Shown here: in pieces, positions 36,141-48,817 of the stretch
Layout of the letters: each line of letters opens with the position of its first letter
How positions within the stretch are numbered: the stretch's first letter is position 1
Source: Acridotheres tristis
Lineage: Eukaryota > Chordata > Aves > Passeriformes > Sturnidae
Assembly: GCA_037013685.1 (NCBI GenBank)
Contig: CM072891.1
Location: 2,474,001 to 2,538,000 of the forward strand
Length of the DNA stretch: 64,000 nt
Direction of reading: 5' to 3'
Notes under the pieces: generated by a model
The model's database searches: none
What the model saw: only the letters and a program-made list of their open reading frames with translations
What the model was told of the DNA's origin: nothing
Position numbers and translations under genes: made by a program

Positions 36141-36644
36141 TGTCTTGCTTTAACCCCTCTTAGCAGCCAAGCACTATGCACTAGCACTATTGAGTGGATA
36201 GTCAATCCTCCTCCAGTGAGACTGGGAGAGAATCAGAAGAATAAAAGTTAGAAAACTGTGGGTTGAGATAGAGACAGTTTAATAGATGAAGCAAAAGCCA
36301 CACACAAGCAAAACAAGACAAGGAATTATTACACCATCACTCTGAGTGTCCCCACCTCCTCCTTCTTCCCCTGGCTTTATATGCATATGGTCTGGAATGT
36401 CCCTGTGGTCAGCTGGGGTCACCTGTCCCAGCTCTGTCCCCTCCCAGCCTCCCATGCACCCCCAGTCCCTCACCAGCATGGCAGCACAAAAAGCAGGAAA
36501 GGCCTTGGCTCTGTCTAAGCCCTGCTCAGCAATAAAACAAAAAATCTCTATATTATCCACCCTGTGTTTAGCACAAATCCAAAACACAGCCGTATACTAA
36601 CCATTGTTGAGGAAATCAGCTCTACCACAGCCAAAACCAACACA
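36141..36644 (-). mobile_element. Solo LTR, ERVL-like, antisense
   Basis: A 504-bp block. The - strand starts TGTGTTGGTTTTGGCTG at 36644 and ends GGGGTTAAAGCAAGACA at 36141. The flanks CTCTC (36136-36140) and CTCAC (36645-36649) form a 5-bp duplication with one change. Landmarks on the - strand are a TATA box (CATATAAAGCC, ~36375-36386), an ATTAAA signal (+ strand TTTAAT at 36278-36283) followed by CTGTCTCTATCTCAACCC, and a U5. No internal genes adjoin. ORFs on both strands across 36279-36600 are by-products. Confidence 0.88.
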
Positions 36645-39600
36645 CTCACAGACATTTTTTTCTTCCTGCTCCAGCAATATAGTATCTTTCATGGCATGCA
36701 GTATATGCTGTTTGCAAAAATCTATATATTGTTGCAAAACATATCTGGAGAAAGAGAGGCACCAAAGGAAAGCTGAGAAAAAGCAGCAATAAAATCTCAT
36801 TGCTGCTCTACTTGGATTTTGCACAGCAAGAGCAAACAGCTTTCAGGCAGAATGCCTTCGTATCCATGAAAGAATCCAGTTTAAGGTACTTTGGGGAATG
36901 CTGTGTCTGTATGCCTCTTGTCACAGGCTTCAGCAGCTGTGAGGAAAAAATATCTGTTGCTTTGTGCTCAAACAGCTCTCTGACATTCTCTGATTTAGTC
37001 TAAGGACAAAAGTATTTCTGTGTCAGAGACACAATGCTTATTCAGTGTCAGCTTCCATTAAACTGCCCTTTTGAAACACATAAACCTTCCCTCCTGAAAG
37101 CATAGGGAAAGCAATTCAAGGAAAAGAATATACATCCTAATAAAGCATCAGAAACACTCATATTCTACAGTAGTATGTGATGTAGGAATTCATACTGCAA
37201 AAAGTATTTCAGGTAGCCAAACTTGAGCAGTTGTCTCATCTCAGCAGAATGAAATTAAAACATGCTTCACAGTATTTTCTGTCCCTTCATTTGAGATTCA
37301 GAAGTTGAGCATTGTGATTCTCAGTTGAAGGGTATATTAAAAAAGACCAACATGGTATAAATAGGATGAGAGTACTCATAAAAACAAGACTTACCACTCT
37401 CGATGGGTGTGACCTATAGGGGAGTCATGTGGTGAGCCCTGGAGGCAATTGAAACACCAGTCATGCTAAAGAAATGAGGATAGACTGGGCCACCTTGAAC
37501 GTAAAAGGGCAACAGAACTCAGCATTTCAGGATGTGAAAAGTCTATAATTTGTGGCTGTCATGGAGGGAATGATCAAGGCATTTGTGTAGAATGCATGGT
37601 CTTATAGAATTTGAGAGAAGTTACAGAAAAGTAGGGAAACTTTTTTTTTAACACCAGTTTAGTTGTCTCTAATTACCAGCAAAGGTAACTTCATTTGAAG
37701 ATATGCTCATAATGGCTTTAACTCAAAACCATTTCCAAGTGTAATGCCCAAAGCAGTAAGCAGCTTCTCCATTCCTAATCAAAGGCTGTTGTAATAGAAC
37801 TTAGTTTAACCCAAATGAAAAGCAAACAGATGTCCTAATTTTCCTTCTAAAGGGTCAGGAAGTGCTAGAAGCTGTTACTTGGTCATCCCTTCCATATGAA
37901 AGATCTTTGCAGTGTTGACAGTTTAATATTTCACCAGCTCTGCTAAGATTCCTTGTCCTGTAGTGGTGTTAAATGAAAGCTTCTAGTATCTGCTGTCTTC
38001 ACATCTGGAATTTTTTCAGTTCTGAGATTTATCTTTAATATTACTATTAAAATAGCACAAAGTCTATGTCTCAATTCTGTTATTATATAGCACAGTTTCT
38101 ATCTGAATTACATCATCATGGATTTAGTGACTGACAGCTTATGCTATGAACTGCAATGACATGTCAAGCCAATTTAATGTTATCAGGTTCTAATGAAACT
38201 CTTTATATTGGTAAATATTAATTCCTTCCTTACTAGAACTTGTATTAAAATCTGTCATACCTTTGACATTCCAAGGATTGTAAATCAACAGAGTAGCATT
38301 TTCCCAGACAGTCAGTGATTCCCCAAGTCAGACTGCAAATGCAGCTACTTGTGTCAGGGGAACCTAGAAATCTCTCCAAATAAAATAGCTTCAGGATATT
38401 TCTTACTAAATCAATGTAAAACAATGATGGAAATACTTTGGGAATGGTAGTAATAAGGTCCTTTACTTTTTTTAAATTGAAGAGAAAGGTTGGCTGGAAC
38501 TCCTAGAGAGCACAGGGCAGAGGCCTTCTAGGAGGAGATGATAGGTAAGGGTTGTTTGTACAGTCATAAACTCCCTTGGCAATTTCTGTGCCCCAGCTTC
38601 AGCTCTGAGATTTTTACAAGTTGCAGCACAATATATTAAGGCACTTCTGAATAGGATGTACAGTAAACAGCATGCTAGAGAGGAAAACTTTCAAAGATTT
38701 CATATGATATGTTTAAACAAAAGAAGACATGAAAATACAGTGTCTTTATGCAGTCACACTTATTTAGAGAGAAATCCTCGGAAATTTTTTTATTTGTTGC
38801 AGTGTGTGCTTAATTGGTTGGTTTTGCTGCTGCTCTTCTCTGTGTATTAAGAATGTTTTGTCAATCTTCTCTATATGTCTTAGTAATTAAGACAAATATG
38901 GTGCATTTAACACTACGTCTGTCTTGAAGGACTATGGAAGTCCTTCAAGTGCATGGAAGTATGTGGAATTTTGTGATGACCGTTTGAAATAACTTTCAAT
39001 TTATTAATTTGGCCTCTTAAATGTTGCAAACTACAAATACAGTACTGATTCCATAGTGAAATTTATTGCTGTAGATGTTCTTAGCCTGAAATTTAAACTT
39101 TAGTTGTGGTCAAGGATGCCCTTGGACACCTCTGGATTTGAGATTTCAGTTTTTGGAGTAGAACTTCAGCCTAGATATAATCCTTGAGTTAGGTAACAAA
39201 TGATTCTTCTCCTCTTTTGGTTTTCCCTTTGTTTCCCTTTGAAAGAGCAGAGCCTGGCCACACAGGATGGCAGAGCCATGTGTTTTGAAGCCCTTTTGAG
39301 ATGCCCAAGGAAAGAAGCAAATGGGATAAGTGGCACAGCACATTTTTCTTCAGTGTTGACAAAGCAGAGAGATTGAGACTTCCCTACCCAATATGATAAA
39401 CAGTGTCATTTAGAACTTCTTTGAAAAGGTTGAAAAATTAATATTGTTTATGTCTCAAAAGTGTGAGTTAGAGGAAGTAGAACCCGAGAAATAGATTACC
39501 TCTGAGATCACCATAGAATTGTTTGTGAAGCATAGGCAAGGAATGCAAGGATAATAATTTTTTTAAAAGTAGGCCTTTCTGGTCTAGGATGAAGATTTGA

Positions 39601-41282
39601 AAAGTGAGGGGTTTCCAAATTGTAATTGTTATAAAAGATAAAAAGGTGCTTGCCAGGCTTTTTGGAGCATCTGAGGAAAAGACGCAAAGAAATCTACTTT
39701 CTTAACAGCAATGGTTGTTAAAGTTAGAATTCCAATATCAACTAAAAATCATAGGAATTAAAAATTAAATGTCTTGGTCAACATCACAATAGAGTTAGAC
39801 ATGGCAGTGCATGCACTGGATCAACTTGTCATGATCATTAATCTCTGCAGATAAAGTAATTAGTTTCGATTTCCAATAAATTACATCTTTATTGATTTGC
39901 AAACAGAACAATTCTGCAACAACACTGGTGTGAGGGAGCATCTCTTTGGATGTTTAGTAGTTTTTTTGTTTAGATATCCCCATTTCCCTGGCTGTCTATT
40001 CACTTTTTTCAATCAAAATTACATCAGTTTTTAATGTAAATGTTTATCTCTTAAGCACAGTCCCTGGAGTTTGGGATTGACTATTAACTTGTACAAGTCT
40101 CATTCACACTCAGGTAGTACTTCTTCATGGCTTTTTATGGAAAGGAAAACAATTCACATATGCACAGAATGCGTTTGTAGAATGTCCACTACACATTTTT
40201 GATGATGCATATGAAACATCAAAACCATACTCCAATACATTATGTCTTTAATTTGTCTAATATGACTACAATTTGACTCATTTTTCGCATAAAAATCTAT
40301 TTTCCTGCAGATTTTTTTAACATGTATCCCAGTTTTTCGTTTGTATCCCAGTAAGATAGATAATGAGGTCACTTGAACCAGGAAACTCAAAAATTGGAAT
40401 ATTGTGTAAGAAAATTATTTCTGAAACAGTAGGTATTTGTCTATGTGATAATAAGTCTTTAGCAGTCAGCTATGTTATTAATGCACACATCTATGAAGTC
40501 ATTTTTGTTTGCTTATTATAGCAATAGTAGTTTTAATTGAAAAAAGCTCTAAAATCTTTAAACACTTTAGGATACATTGTCTCAGTATTTACGTACAATA
40601 GAGGAAATATTAGTATACAGTTAATGCATTACCAATAAAAAAATTAAGGAATGTCCCCATCAGAATTTAATTTCGTATTTCAGATGTGTTTCTGAACAAC
40701 AATGTTTTATTAATTGCTCTTAAAACTGAGATACTGGTCAGCCTATGTTGGAAATAATTCACTCTTTTTCCTTAAACATCCTTCACAAGCAATGTGCCTC
40801 CTCACCTTGCTACAGTACATAACTACTATTGATTACCTGCTCTCTGTTAAACTCGGCTTCTGTTCAGCACTGAAGGGCACACGCAGGAGTTCTGACAGAT
40901 TGATCAGGACATGCAGAATGAAGCTTAACGAGATGGTAGCTCTGACCTCCAACCAAGAAGCCAATCCAAACTACTGTGTGAAGTGTGTTCTTTAATTACC
41001 CAGGTCTTTGCACTGATACTTTCTCTGACTTTAGAAATATATTTTATGGTAGTTATGAATGTTTCTGTAGAAACGCACTAAACAAAGGTGCACAAAAGAG
41101 TGTTAATGATGCCTGGACAAAATGAAACAACAAACAACAACAACAAGAAATCCAACATAAAACAAAACAAAAAAAAATCCCAAACCCCTTCCCTCCCAAA
41201 AAACTAACCTTAATTTTGAAACTTTGAATTTTAGATTCTTTTAAATAATTCAGTTCCTAGAAATAATATAGAAATACAATGC
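36645..41282. other. Intergenic DNA, gene-free
   Basis: AT-rich unique sequence. A perfect 11-bp-stem hairpin at 38923-38949 and an A/C-rich low-complexity stretch (AAC and AAAAC units, ~41126-41200) are the only structures I can name. Confidence 0.6.
38923..38949. repeat. Perfect inverted repeat, 11-bp stem and 5-nt loop
   Basis: CTTGAAGGACT, loop ATGGA, then AGTCCTTCAAG, the exact reverse complement. It is too short for a microRNA precursor and has no T-run to suggest a terminator-like role. Confidence 0.85.
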
Positions 41283-41378
41283 TGTTATGTTTTAACCCCA
41301 GCTGGCAGGTAAATATCATGCAGCCCTTGCCCACTTCCCCTTCCCTGACATACTTGGTGGGATGGGGAGGAGAATGCA
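41283..41378 (-). mobile_element. LTR 3'-end fragment, antisense
   Basis: TGTTATGTTTTAACCCCAGC at 41283 is the reverse complement of the shared LTR terminus. GGCAGGTAAA, then CAGCCCTTGCCCACTTCCCC, then GGTGGGATGGGGAGGAGAAT follow in the family order. Similarity is lost after ~41378, so only the U5 third survives. Confidence 0.72.
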
Positions 41379-44300
41379 AGGCTGAGCAGCAAGCAACCTC
41401 TGTGGTTTGGTCTATTATTAGATGCCAATTACTGGCTGGTGTAGAATGGTTGGGAAAGATTATTCCAGCAAATTGGAGTCACAGCAGCTTTGTAAATGCA
41501 CAAGAAGAGGCGGGAATATTCCTGCAATAACTATTGTCTGTATCCAAAGAAACTTTCAAGTGCACTCAGGTTGTCTGGTTAGCCCAAAATACAAAAGACT
41601 GGTGAAGCTGTTCAGCTTTTGCTGTTTTATTGTGTTCATATGGAAGGACCTGGGACACTGTACAGGGAATTTTCAATATCTGATAAGCACATCAAATTCT
41701 TTAAAATAACATCTTTCTAACACTCATCCAAACAGCCATGTCTGCATCAAATATTTTTTTAAGGGGCTTTCAGTGAAAGTTTGCTTTTTAACAAAGCAGA
41801 GATGAGATTTGTGTTTTTAAAAGCCACCTCATGTATTTGACCAGCAGAAGAATGTATGGCTAGAAAACACCATAGCTAAAGCCTCACCATGCCAAGAAAT
41901 ATGAAATTAAACCCATCTGAGGTACTACTTACATGTAAACAATTTTTTTTTCTTGCGGAAAGTAACCAACTTTTTCAAATAGCTGAAACTTTCTCTCAAA
42001 GTAGTTCTGTTCGCAATTTTTTAATTTGCTTTGCTTGTTATTTTTTCTGATATCTTACCTAAGCAATAATTTAGTTTTTCTGGAACAGTTCATTTCACCC
42101 AAGTGTATGCAACATTCAAACTATCAGTGCTGGAGTATGCTGCTATTATCCTTATTGCCAACTCTTTATTATCCTTATAACCATCTCTTTTGCTTAATAC
42201 AGTTTTGGTATCCTTCAGTCCCCAGAACATTCCTCTTCATCATTTCTCTTTCACTACAAAACAGACTGTAAAGTTCCTATGATTTGGTGGGGTTTTTTCA
42301 ATTTTTTAGTTTTCCAGGTAAAAAAAACTCCAAGCAACTTATTGTTCACAAAGTCACAAAACCTTTTTGCTACTTTTGTTATGTAAAAGTAAAAATTTTC
42401 AGTACTGCTTGTGCACTCATTTTCTCTTCCACAAAGAGAAGTCTGACATGAGCAAAGAGTAGCCTGGAATTGCAGGGCAAGAAAAATGATCTGTAAAATG
42501 TAAGCAGTGGGGAAAGTCTGAATGTATTCAAGTATTTATTGTAGCAAAGAAAATCAGAGAATACATGATGACTTTCAAATATATGAAAAGACAACATGAA
42601 GAACAAAAGCAATAAAGTATTTCATAATAGATAGCTTTAGAAGCAATGGTATTACAATTCAGAGAAGCAGATTTAAGTTAGACAATAGAAAATATTTTAT
42701 AATGGTGCAAATACAGTTGAATGGGCATTCATTTCAGAAAACCAGAAATGGTGGAGCTATGATTTATTTTCTCTCTGGGCAGATAACCTCAATATCCTTT
42801 TCATCCATATCATTAATGGTTCCATGACTTCTGATCTCTCTTCTATTAACTGTTCACTTAAATAGACTCAATCAAACTGGATTTCACATCATCATTATCC
42901 TTGTACTGGCTCCCCAAATGTACTCATTACATCATGAATTAAATTAGATTGTAAGTGACCTTTCCTTGAGGACTGCTATAAAGTATCAGTTCAGTACATG
43001 GCACAGTAGAGAAATCTATTGAAGTTACTCTGAAATACATCTGTCTCTCTAAGGCTCCTTGGAAATTAGGAGGAATGAAAAGTATGAAGATCAAGGATGA
43101 GGGGAAAAAAAGTAAAATTGATTGGCTTGTCACACTTCTGATTAGTCTTGGACTATGTCACTGAACATTGTTAGCAGCGTCTGAAGTCCACAGTTGCCTT
43201 TAATCAAAACTGACTTGTTAAGATCTTTGTGACTGTAACTGAACAGCTAAACTGCAACAGTACAAGGTATGGACGTGACTCCATGCCTAGCAGCATTAGT
43301 ATGTTATTTTTCAATGCTTTCCTTATCTTGTTCACACATAATAGTAAGCATGAATGTAAAAACTTCTGTGAAGTTTTTTCTGAATGTAAAAAAGTGTAAA
43401 AATTCTCAGAAAGGAACTGCTAGACTGCTTTTTTGTTCACGACATATAGAACATTTAATATTTTGGGTTGTATCTCCAAACATCAAGAGCAGAAGAAAGA
43501 TATAAGAATAAAGCTTATATATTTATATTTAATACCTCTACCTTACCCTATAGGCAGTTGAATACATGAGATAGTTTTACAACTCACGTTTGAATTAGAT
43601 GTTTCACATGCAATCTGTGCATATCAGTGTCTGATGTTGCCTAATGGCTCAAAAGTAGTGAGCTGGAGATTTTGATCTACAAGCTTTTCTGATGTTAATT
43701 TTTTCAGAAGCCAGTGATGGTAAGGAACATCTCAGGATGTCCCACTCCCAGTCATGTTTTAAATGAATCTCAGCTAACAGATAAGGTGAAGATCCTGGTA
43801 ACACTGACAGGCCTTCAGGAGCTATGGCAGGTAGGAAAAATTTCCATTGCTGTTGCTTCTTATATATCTGCTCCTTAGCCAAAGAAACTAACTTCCTTCT
43901 GAACCTCTGATACTGTATAATGAGCCCTAGTCACTTTTTAAAGTAAATAGACAAAAATTTAATTTTTTTAATACAAAACTAAAGAAAATAGACAAAAGTC
44001 CAAACAATACCAGCATTATTTCTTCATTTTTTAATATGTTTCAGATGGCTTAAATCACAAATGTAATTTTTAACAAGTAATTATTTTCATTAAGTCCTAC
44101 AACCATCAATCTACATCTTGTGCATGTATTTCCTATATTGTTTAATATCAAGTTTTAAAATTAATTGATGGTCAAATATATACCTCTAGTTATATATCTG
44201 TTTAAAACAGATCAACCCTTCAATGAAACATGTGGTTCTTACCTATTACCCAATGCACCATATTTTTAACTCCTTGGAATGGTACTAAGGGGAGTTAGTG

Positions 44301-46544
44301 AATGCCAAAATTGCTATTAGCTTTATTTTACAAAAAAAAGTGTTCTGAAATGAGTGAATTGGTGGCTGTGATTGGATTCTTTTCACTTTCTCAGTGAAAC
44401 AAGATTAATTGCCTGATAAGATAGTGCATTAAAGATTTTTTCTTAAGTTTAAATATTTGAACTCTATACTCTTATTTTCTGCATTTTTCTTAGTTACATT
44501 TTAACATAAGAATTACTTCATTATATTTTTCAGTTTTAAATATAAGGTCATGCTTAGTAAAGGTCTACTTTAAATCACTTCCATTAAAATGACTCCTACT
44601 GTTTTGCAAGTGATTGGAACAGTGGGTACTTTTGCTGAAATCTATTTTTCCTCTTTCTGTTAGAATGTATCAAAGAATCAAGAGTAAAAAACCTGTCCTT
44701 TCTACGAATGGTGTTTGAATTTAACAAGATAACACTTTAAAGCTATTTTCAGAAATATGCTTAAGGGGTTACATTTCTACCTGATACGGCTCTGTGGCTG
44801 ATGATGGGTGATTTTGTCACATAATACTTATTGAGTTCAGGGATGCTGGATTTTTACTTGTCATTGGTAACCTGCTGTTTTCATAAAGCACATCCTGCTT
44901 TTTGGAGAAGGTGGGATTTCAAATCCTAAGGTATAAATTACCTTTGGATTTGTAGGACTAATCCCACACATTTTAATTAACTTTGTTCATTATTAAAACC
45001 ACTTCCACCTTATCTTCGGTGAGTGATGTGTTTGCAGTAATGTACATGAGGGGAGAATTTGGCTCAAGATATCCTGATTAACAACTTTGTCCTCCTAGCT
45101 GACTATGCAGAAGCAGAACAGAACTCTACACTTTCTTACATAAAATTGCAACTGAAATAGTATAGACCAAGAAGCAAATTCTGACAGAAATTAAAGAATA
45201 CATGCCTTCAAGATATAGGTCAAAGTCTAGGCACAAAAATATGACAGGTTTTCTTGATTACTCTCTGTTTCCTTTAGGCTTTTCCCATTCAATTACTTAA
45301 ATAATTCTACTGTAGTCTTGGATATTAATGGTGAGATATGTAAGTGGCATTTAGGCAGAAGATTCAAGCTAGAATCTGACCACATTTGGTTTTTTGGGAT
45401 CCCATTATGCATTTTGTAAAAGCAAGACTGTCATCTTCAACAGGCTTGATCATAATGTACAGTCACGTTCTCTCTGATCAAATTCTCATTGCAATTTCAA
45501 TTGGATGTGATATTCTTTACCATAGATGTTGCAAGAGATGAAAGATGCTTATATTGAGATGCTTTGGTGAGTATGCAAGTTTGATAAAAATATGCAGATA
45601 ATATGGACATGTGCAAATCAATATGTTTACATAGACACTAAATTTGAAATTTGCAAGATCAGGCTTTTGATAGTTAGAAAGAGCCAGTCTGTTTATGTAC
45701 TATCAACTTGTAACTAACTTTCTTAGGTTCATGATTCAGTATTTGCAGTCACATCACCAACTTTTCTCCAGATCTCTGGCTCAGTTCCAGGCACGATAGT
45801 ATTGCAGATGTAAGTCTGTGGAATTTTCATTCATCTTTTTGCCCTTTTAGATATAGTGGCTGAAGAATGACAAAAGATGACTGCATGGCTCATGCAGGTA
45901 ATGATTTCCTTGGGGAATGGGTTTCTCTCCCTATTATTTCATCTGATATGAGTGTGATTCTGTCCCTGGTTCATCCAATGCATTTCTTTCTAATGCTTCA
46001 AGGTGCACTTTTCTGAGTATGCACTGATACAGCTGTGCTTCAACCAAAATGGGTGTTAGAAAATGTTATGCTGCTCAAAAACTGAGGTCCCATAAATTTT
46101 CCAATCCATGAACTTAAAAGTAATAATGTAGGGGTTTTAAGTCTACCAATAAAGTGGGAAATAATGTTTCACACCCTAGTAAGTACTCTGAAAATCAATA
46201 CTATTTTAGAAGGACTTGGACTATATTCAGGGATAAACACCACAGAGAAATCGTAGCCAGTCTCATTATTCACTGCTCAAAATAGTGTTTGGATGATGGA
46301 TCACATGCAAAGTAGGGACTGACAGCCTAAACATTACGTTAAAAACAAAACCAAAAATTGCTGCTTTGTTGCTTCCTTACATGCAACTAAAAGCCAAATA
46401 GGAAATGTGTGTTATTAAAAGTTCAAAGTACCCAGAGATCTGCAAGGAAATGCTTCTTGCATTAATATATGGTTTCTGGAAAATTTAGTAACAAAAAAGT
46501 CATTTAGTTGATTCTTTTTCCTTTGGGGCTGGTTTTGGATGAAA
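41379..46544. other. Intergenic DNA, no gene recognised
   Basis: AT-rich sequence without an identifiable repeat family or coding exon. Confidence 0.6.
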
Positions 46545-47085
46545 ATCTCAAGCAGATTTGAAAGCCAACAGCATCCTGGGGTGCATCCAAAGCAGCGTGG
46601 CCAGCAGTGTGAGGGAGGGGATTCTGCCCCTCTGCTCTGCCCTTGTGAAATCCATCCTGGAGTGCTGCATCAGCTCTGGGGCCTCCAACACAAGGAGGAA
46701 ATTGTCCTATTGGAACAAGTCCAGGGAAGGGCCACCAAGTTGATCCCAGAGCTGGAGCACCTCTTCTTCCTGTGAAGACAGGCTGAGAGCTGGGGCTGTA
46801 CAACCTGGAGAAGAGAAGATTCTAGGGAGACTTTATAGAGCCCGCCAGCACCTAAAGGGGGCTACAAGGAGAGGGACTTTCCCCAAGGGTGACAGGACAA
46901 GGGGAGTTGGCCTTAAGATGTAGCAGAGTAGGTTTAGATTGGGGATTAGGAAGAAATTCTTTTTCATAAGGGCAGTGAAGTGCTGGCACACATTGCCCAG
47001 AGAGATTGTTGACTTCCCATCCCTGGAAGTGTTCAAGACCAGGCTGGATAGCACAGGGTTCTTCCAACCCAAACCATTCCATGGT
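46545..47085 (+). mobile_element. CR1 LINE ORF2 C-terminal segment, sense
   Basis: Sense CR1 remnant with the blocks KANSILGCIQSSVASSVREG, LCSALVKSILEC, RRKLSYWNKSREGP, then (after frameshifts) a GVGLKM-like stretch, RKKFFFIRAVKCWHTLPREI and FPSLEVFKTRLDSTG in order. It ends near TTCCAACCCAAACCATTCCATGG, a compressed CR1 3' tail. It is 5'-truncated and non-functional. The frame is broken at least around 46740-46800. Confidence 0.92.
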
Positions 47086-48718
47086 TATTTTTTTCAGACT
47101 AGTGTTGAGCTGCCAGTATGTAATGAAGCCATGTATACAAGGTTTCCTTCAGCCATGGATGTGGTGAAAGGCGTGTTTCTCAAGGAAGGACAAAAGTATT
47201 TCATAATCACAGGTCTCTAGCAACTAGAATTTCTAGAGATGTATCAAATATTTTGAAACAAGTAACGTTATTTCAATAATTAATGACAATCTTTATCCAA
47301 AATAATAGATTTCTATTAGATGCTGTAAAGAAAATTGGTGTCTTCAGACCTGGACAGCACAGCTGAATTCTGAAAAACATTTGTATACATGTGCAGCTCT
47401 CATGACATTCATGTGGATCAGCTTGCAGGAACTAAGAAAGCATTCTAATTTACAGACTAACATCTACATTATTCTATACTGTTATTGTGTTATTTGTTAA
47501 GAGACCTACTAAGACTGGGTCTGTGACAATAAGAATTAGAAATGTTATTTATCATTTTCATTTTGTTTTTATAAGTTCTCACAGTGGCTAGTTAAATAAA
47601 AAATAACCAGAAATTTTCTAATTATTTTAAAATTTACTTTCATATGTTTTGGTTTTGCTATTCTGAGAACACTGAATTTCTTCGTTTGAAATGGGGTTAA
47701 CCTACTTTTAAAAAAATGAATGTGTGTTTTAAAAAAATTAGAGCTCAGGGGGAAAAAAAAGTGACCTTAAAATTCCAGTATTATAAAAAGATAGGCAGAT
47801 ACTGCCTCTCACTGAAGCTGGTGGAGACACATCTGAGATTTCTCTATTCTGTTTTGGAGCTATAGTTCAGAAGCTCTGTATTTTAATACTTAATTCAAAT
47901 ATAATGAGTAAAGCAAAGGGCTAGCTGAATGGGGCTATTAATTTTTTTCCCATATGGAGAACAAGTCAACTTCTAACTGTACTTTTTATTATAAAATACA
48001 GTCATAAGCCCTGAAGATTCTGAAATAAAGTCTGTTTTGACATCCTGCTAATAGCTGCTCAGATTTTAAATTTTCTTGTGTCACCACACCGCAGCCCAGC
48101 TGGTACAAACGATAGATGCTTTCTATTTTCTTAAATTGGTTTCCAGCCTCTGGATGATTTGCTATGCAAAGGCTGCTGTCCTAGAAAGGTTCATGGCATC
48201 CTTTTAGGGACTTGATACCCTTGCATTCATTTCCTCCATGTTTTTTTTTCTTGTGAATTAAGCCTGGCACAATTTTGGCTGTTGGCCTTTGATTAAACAT
48301 AGGGGACAAGGACTGCAGTTCCTTTGCTACCACTGAAGTAACCATGTCGAAGTGCATTAGAGAGCATGATGTCTGAAGAGGTGTTCCTGCTATCTGCACT
48401 AAGCAGGCACATTTGCAAATTCATGAGCTATTTTTGAAATTCATGAGCCATCCCCTGCCCAGTTTTTCCTTTTGTTTTCTACAATACAACACTCAGAAGA
48501 TTTAATTTTTTTTTAATTTAAAGCACAGTACTGCATCTTTTAAAGCATAAAAATAATACAATAAAATTTAAATACGTATGTAATAAAAAAGTAAACCAAA
48601 CATACATGAATTATGGTCTTCTTCCTTAATTACATTTTTTTCTTTATTCAGTGCATTTCCAGATTAAATAATATTGCATATGCAATTTCCATCGATTTCA
48701 TCGTCTTTCATTTGCTTG

Positions 48719-48817
48719 ATTTTTTGGTTGTTTTTTTTGTTTGGTTGGTTGGTTTTTTGGGTTTTTTTTGTTTGTTTATTTTTTGTTTTTTGGTTTGGTT
48801 TGGTTTGGTTTTTTTTA
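48719..48817 (+). repeat. T/G-only low-complexity tract
   Basis: About 99 bases almost purely T and G, built from TTTGG, TTGG and T-run units, with a regular TTTGG series near 48791-48811. The complementary strand is A/C-only. It accounts for the hydrophobic Phe/Trp/Leu/Val-rich ORFs here, which are artefacts. Confidence 0.92.

Noticed and set aside
46939..47220. 93-codon + ORF that looks partly conserved
   Set aside because: Its conserved first half is the CR1 ORF2 C-terminus; the second half runs into unique DNA.
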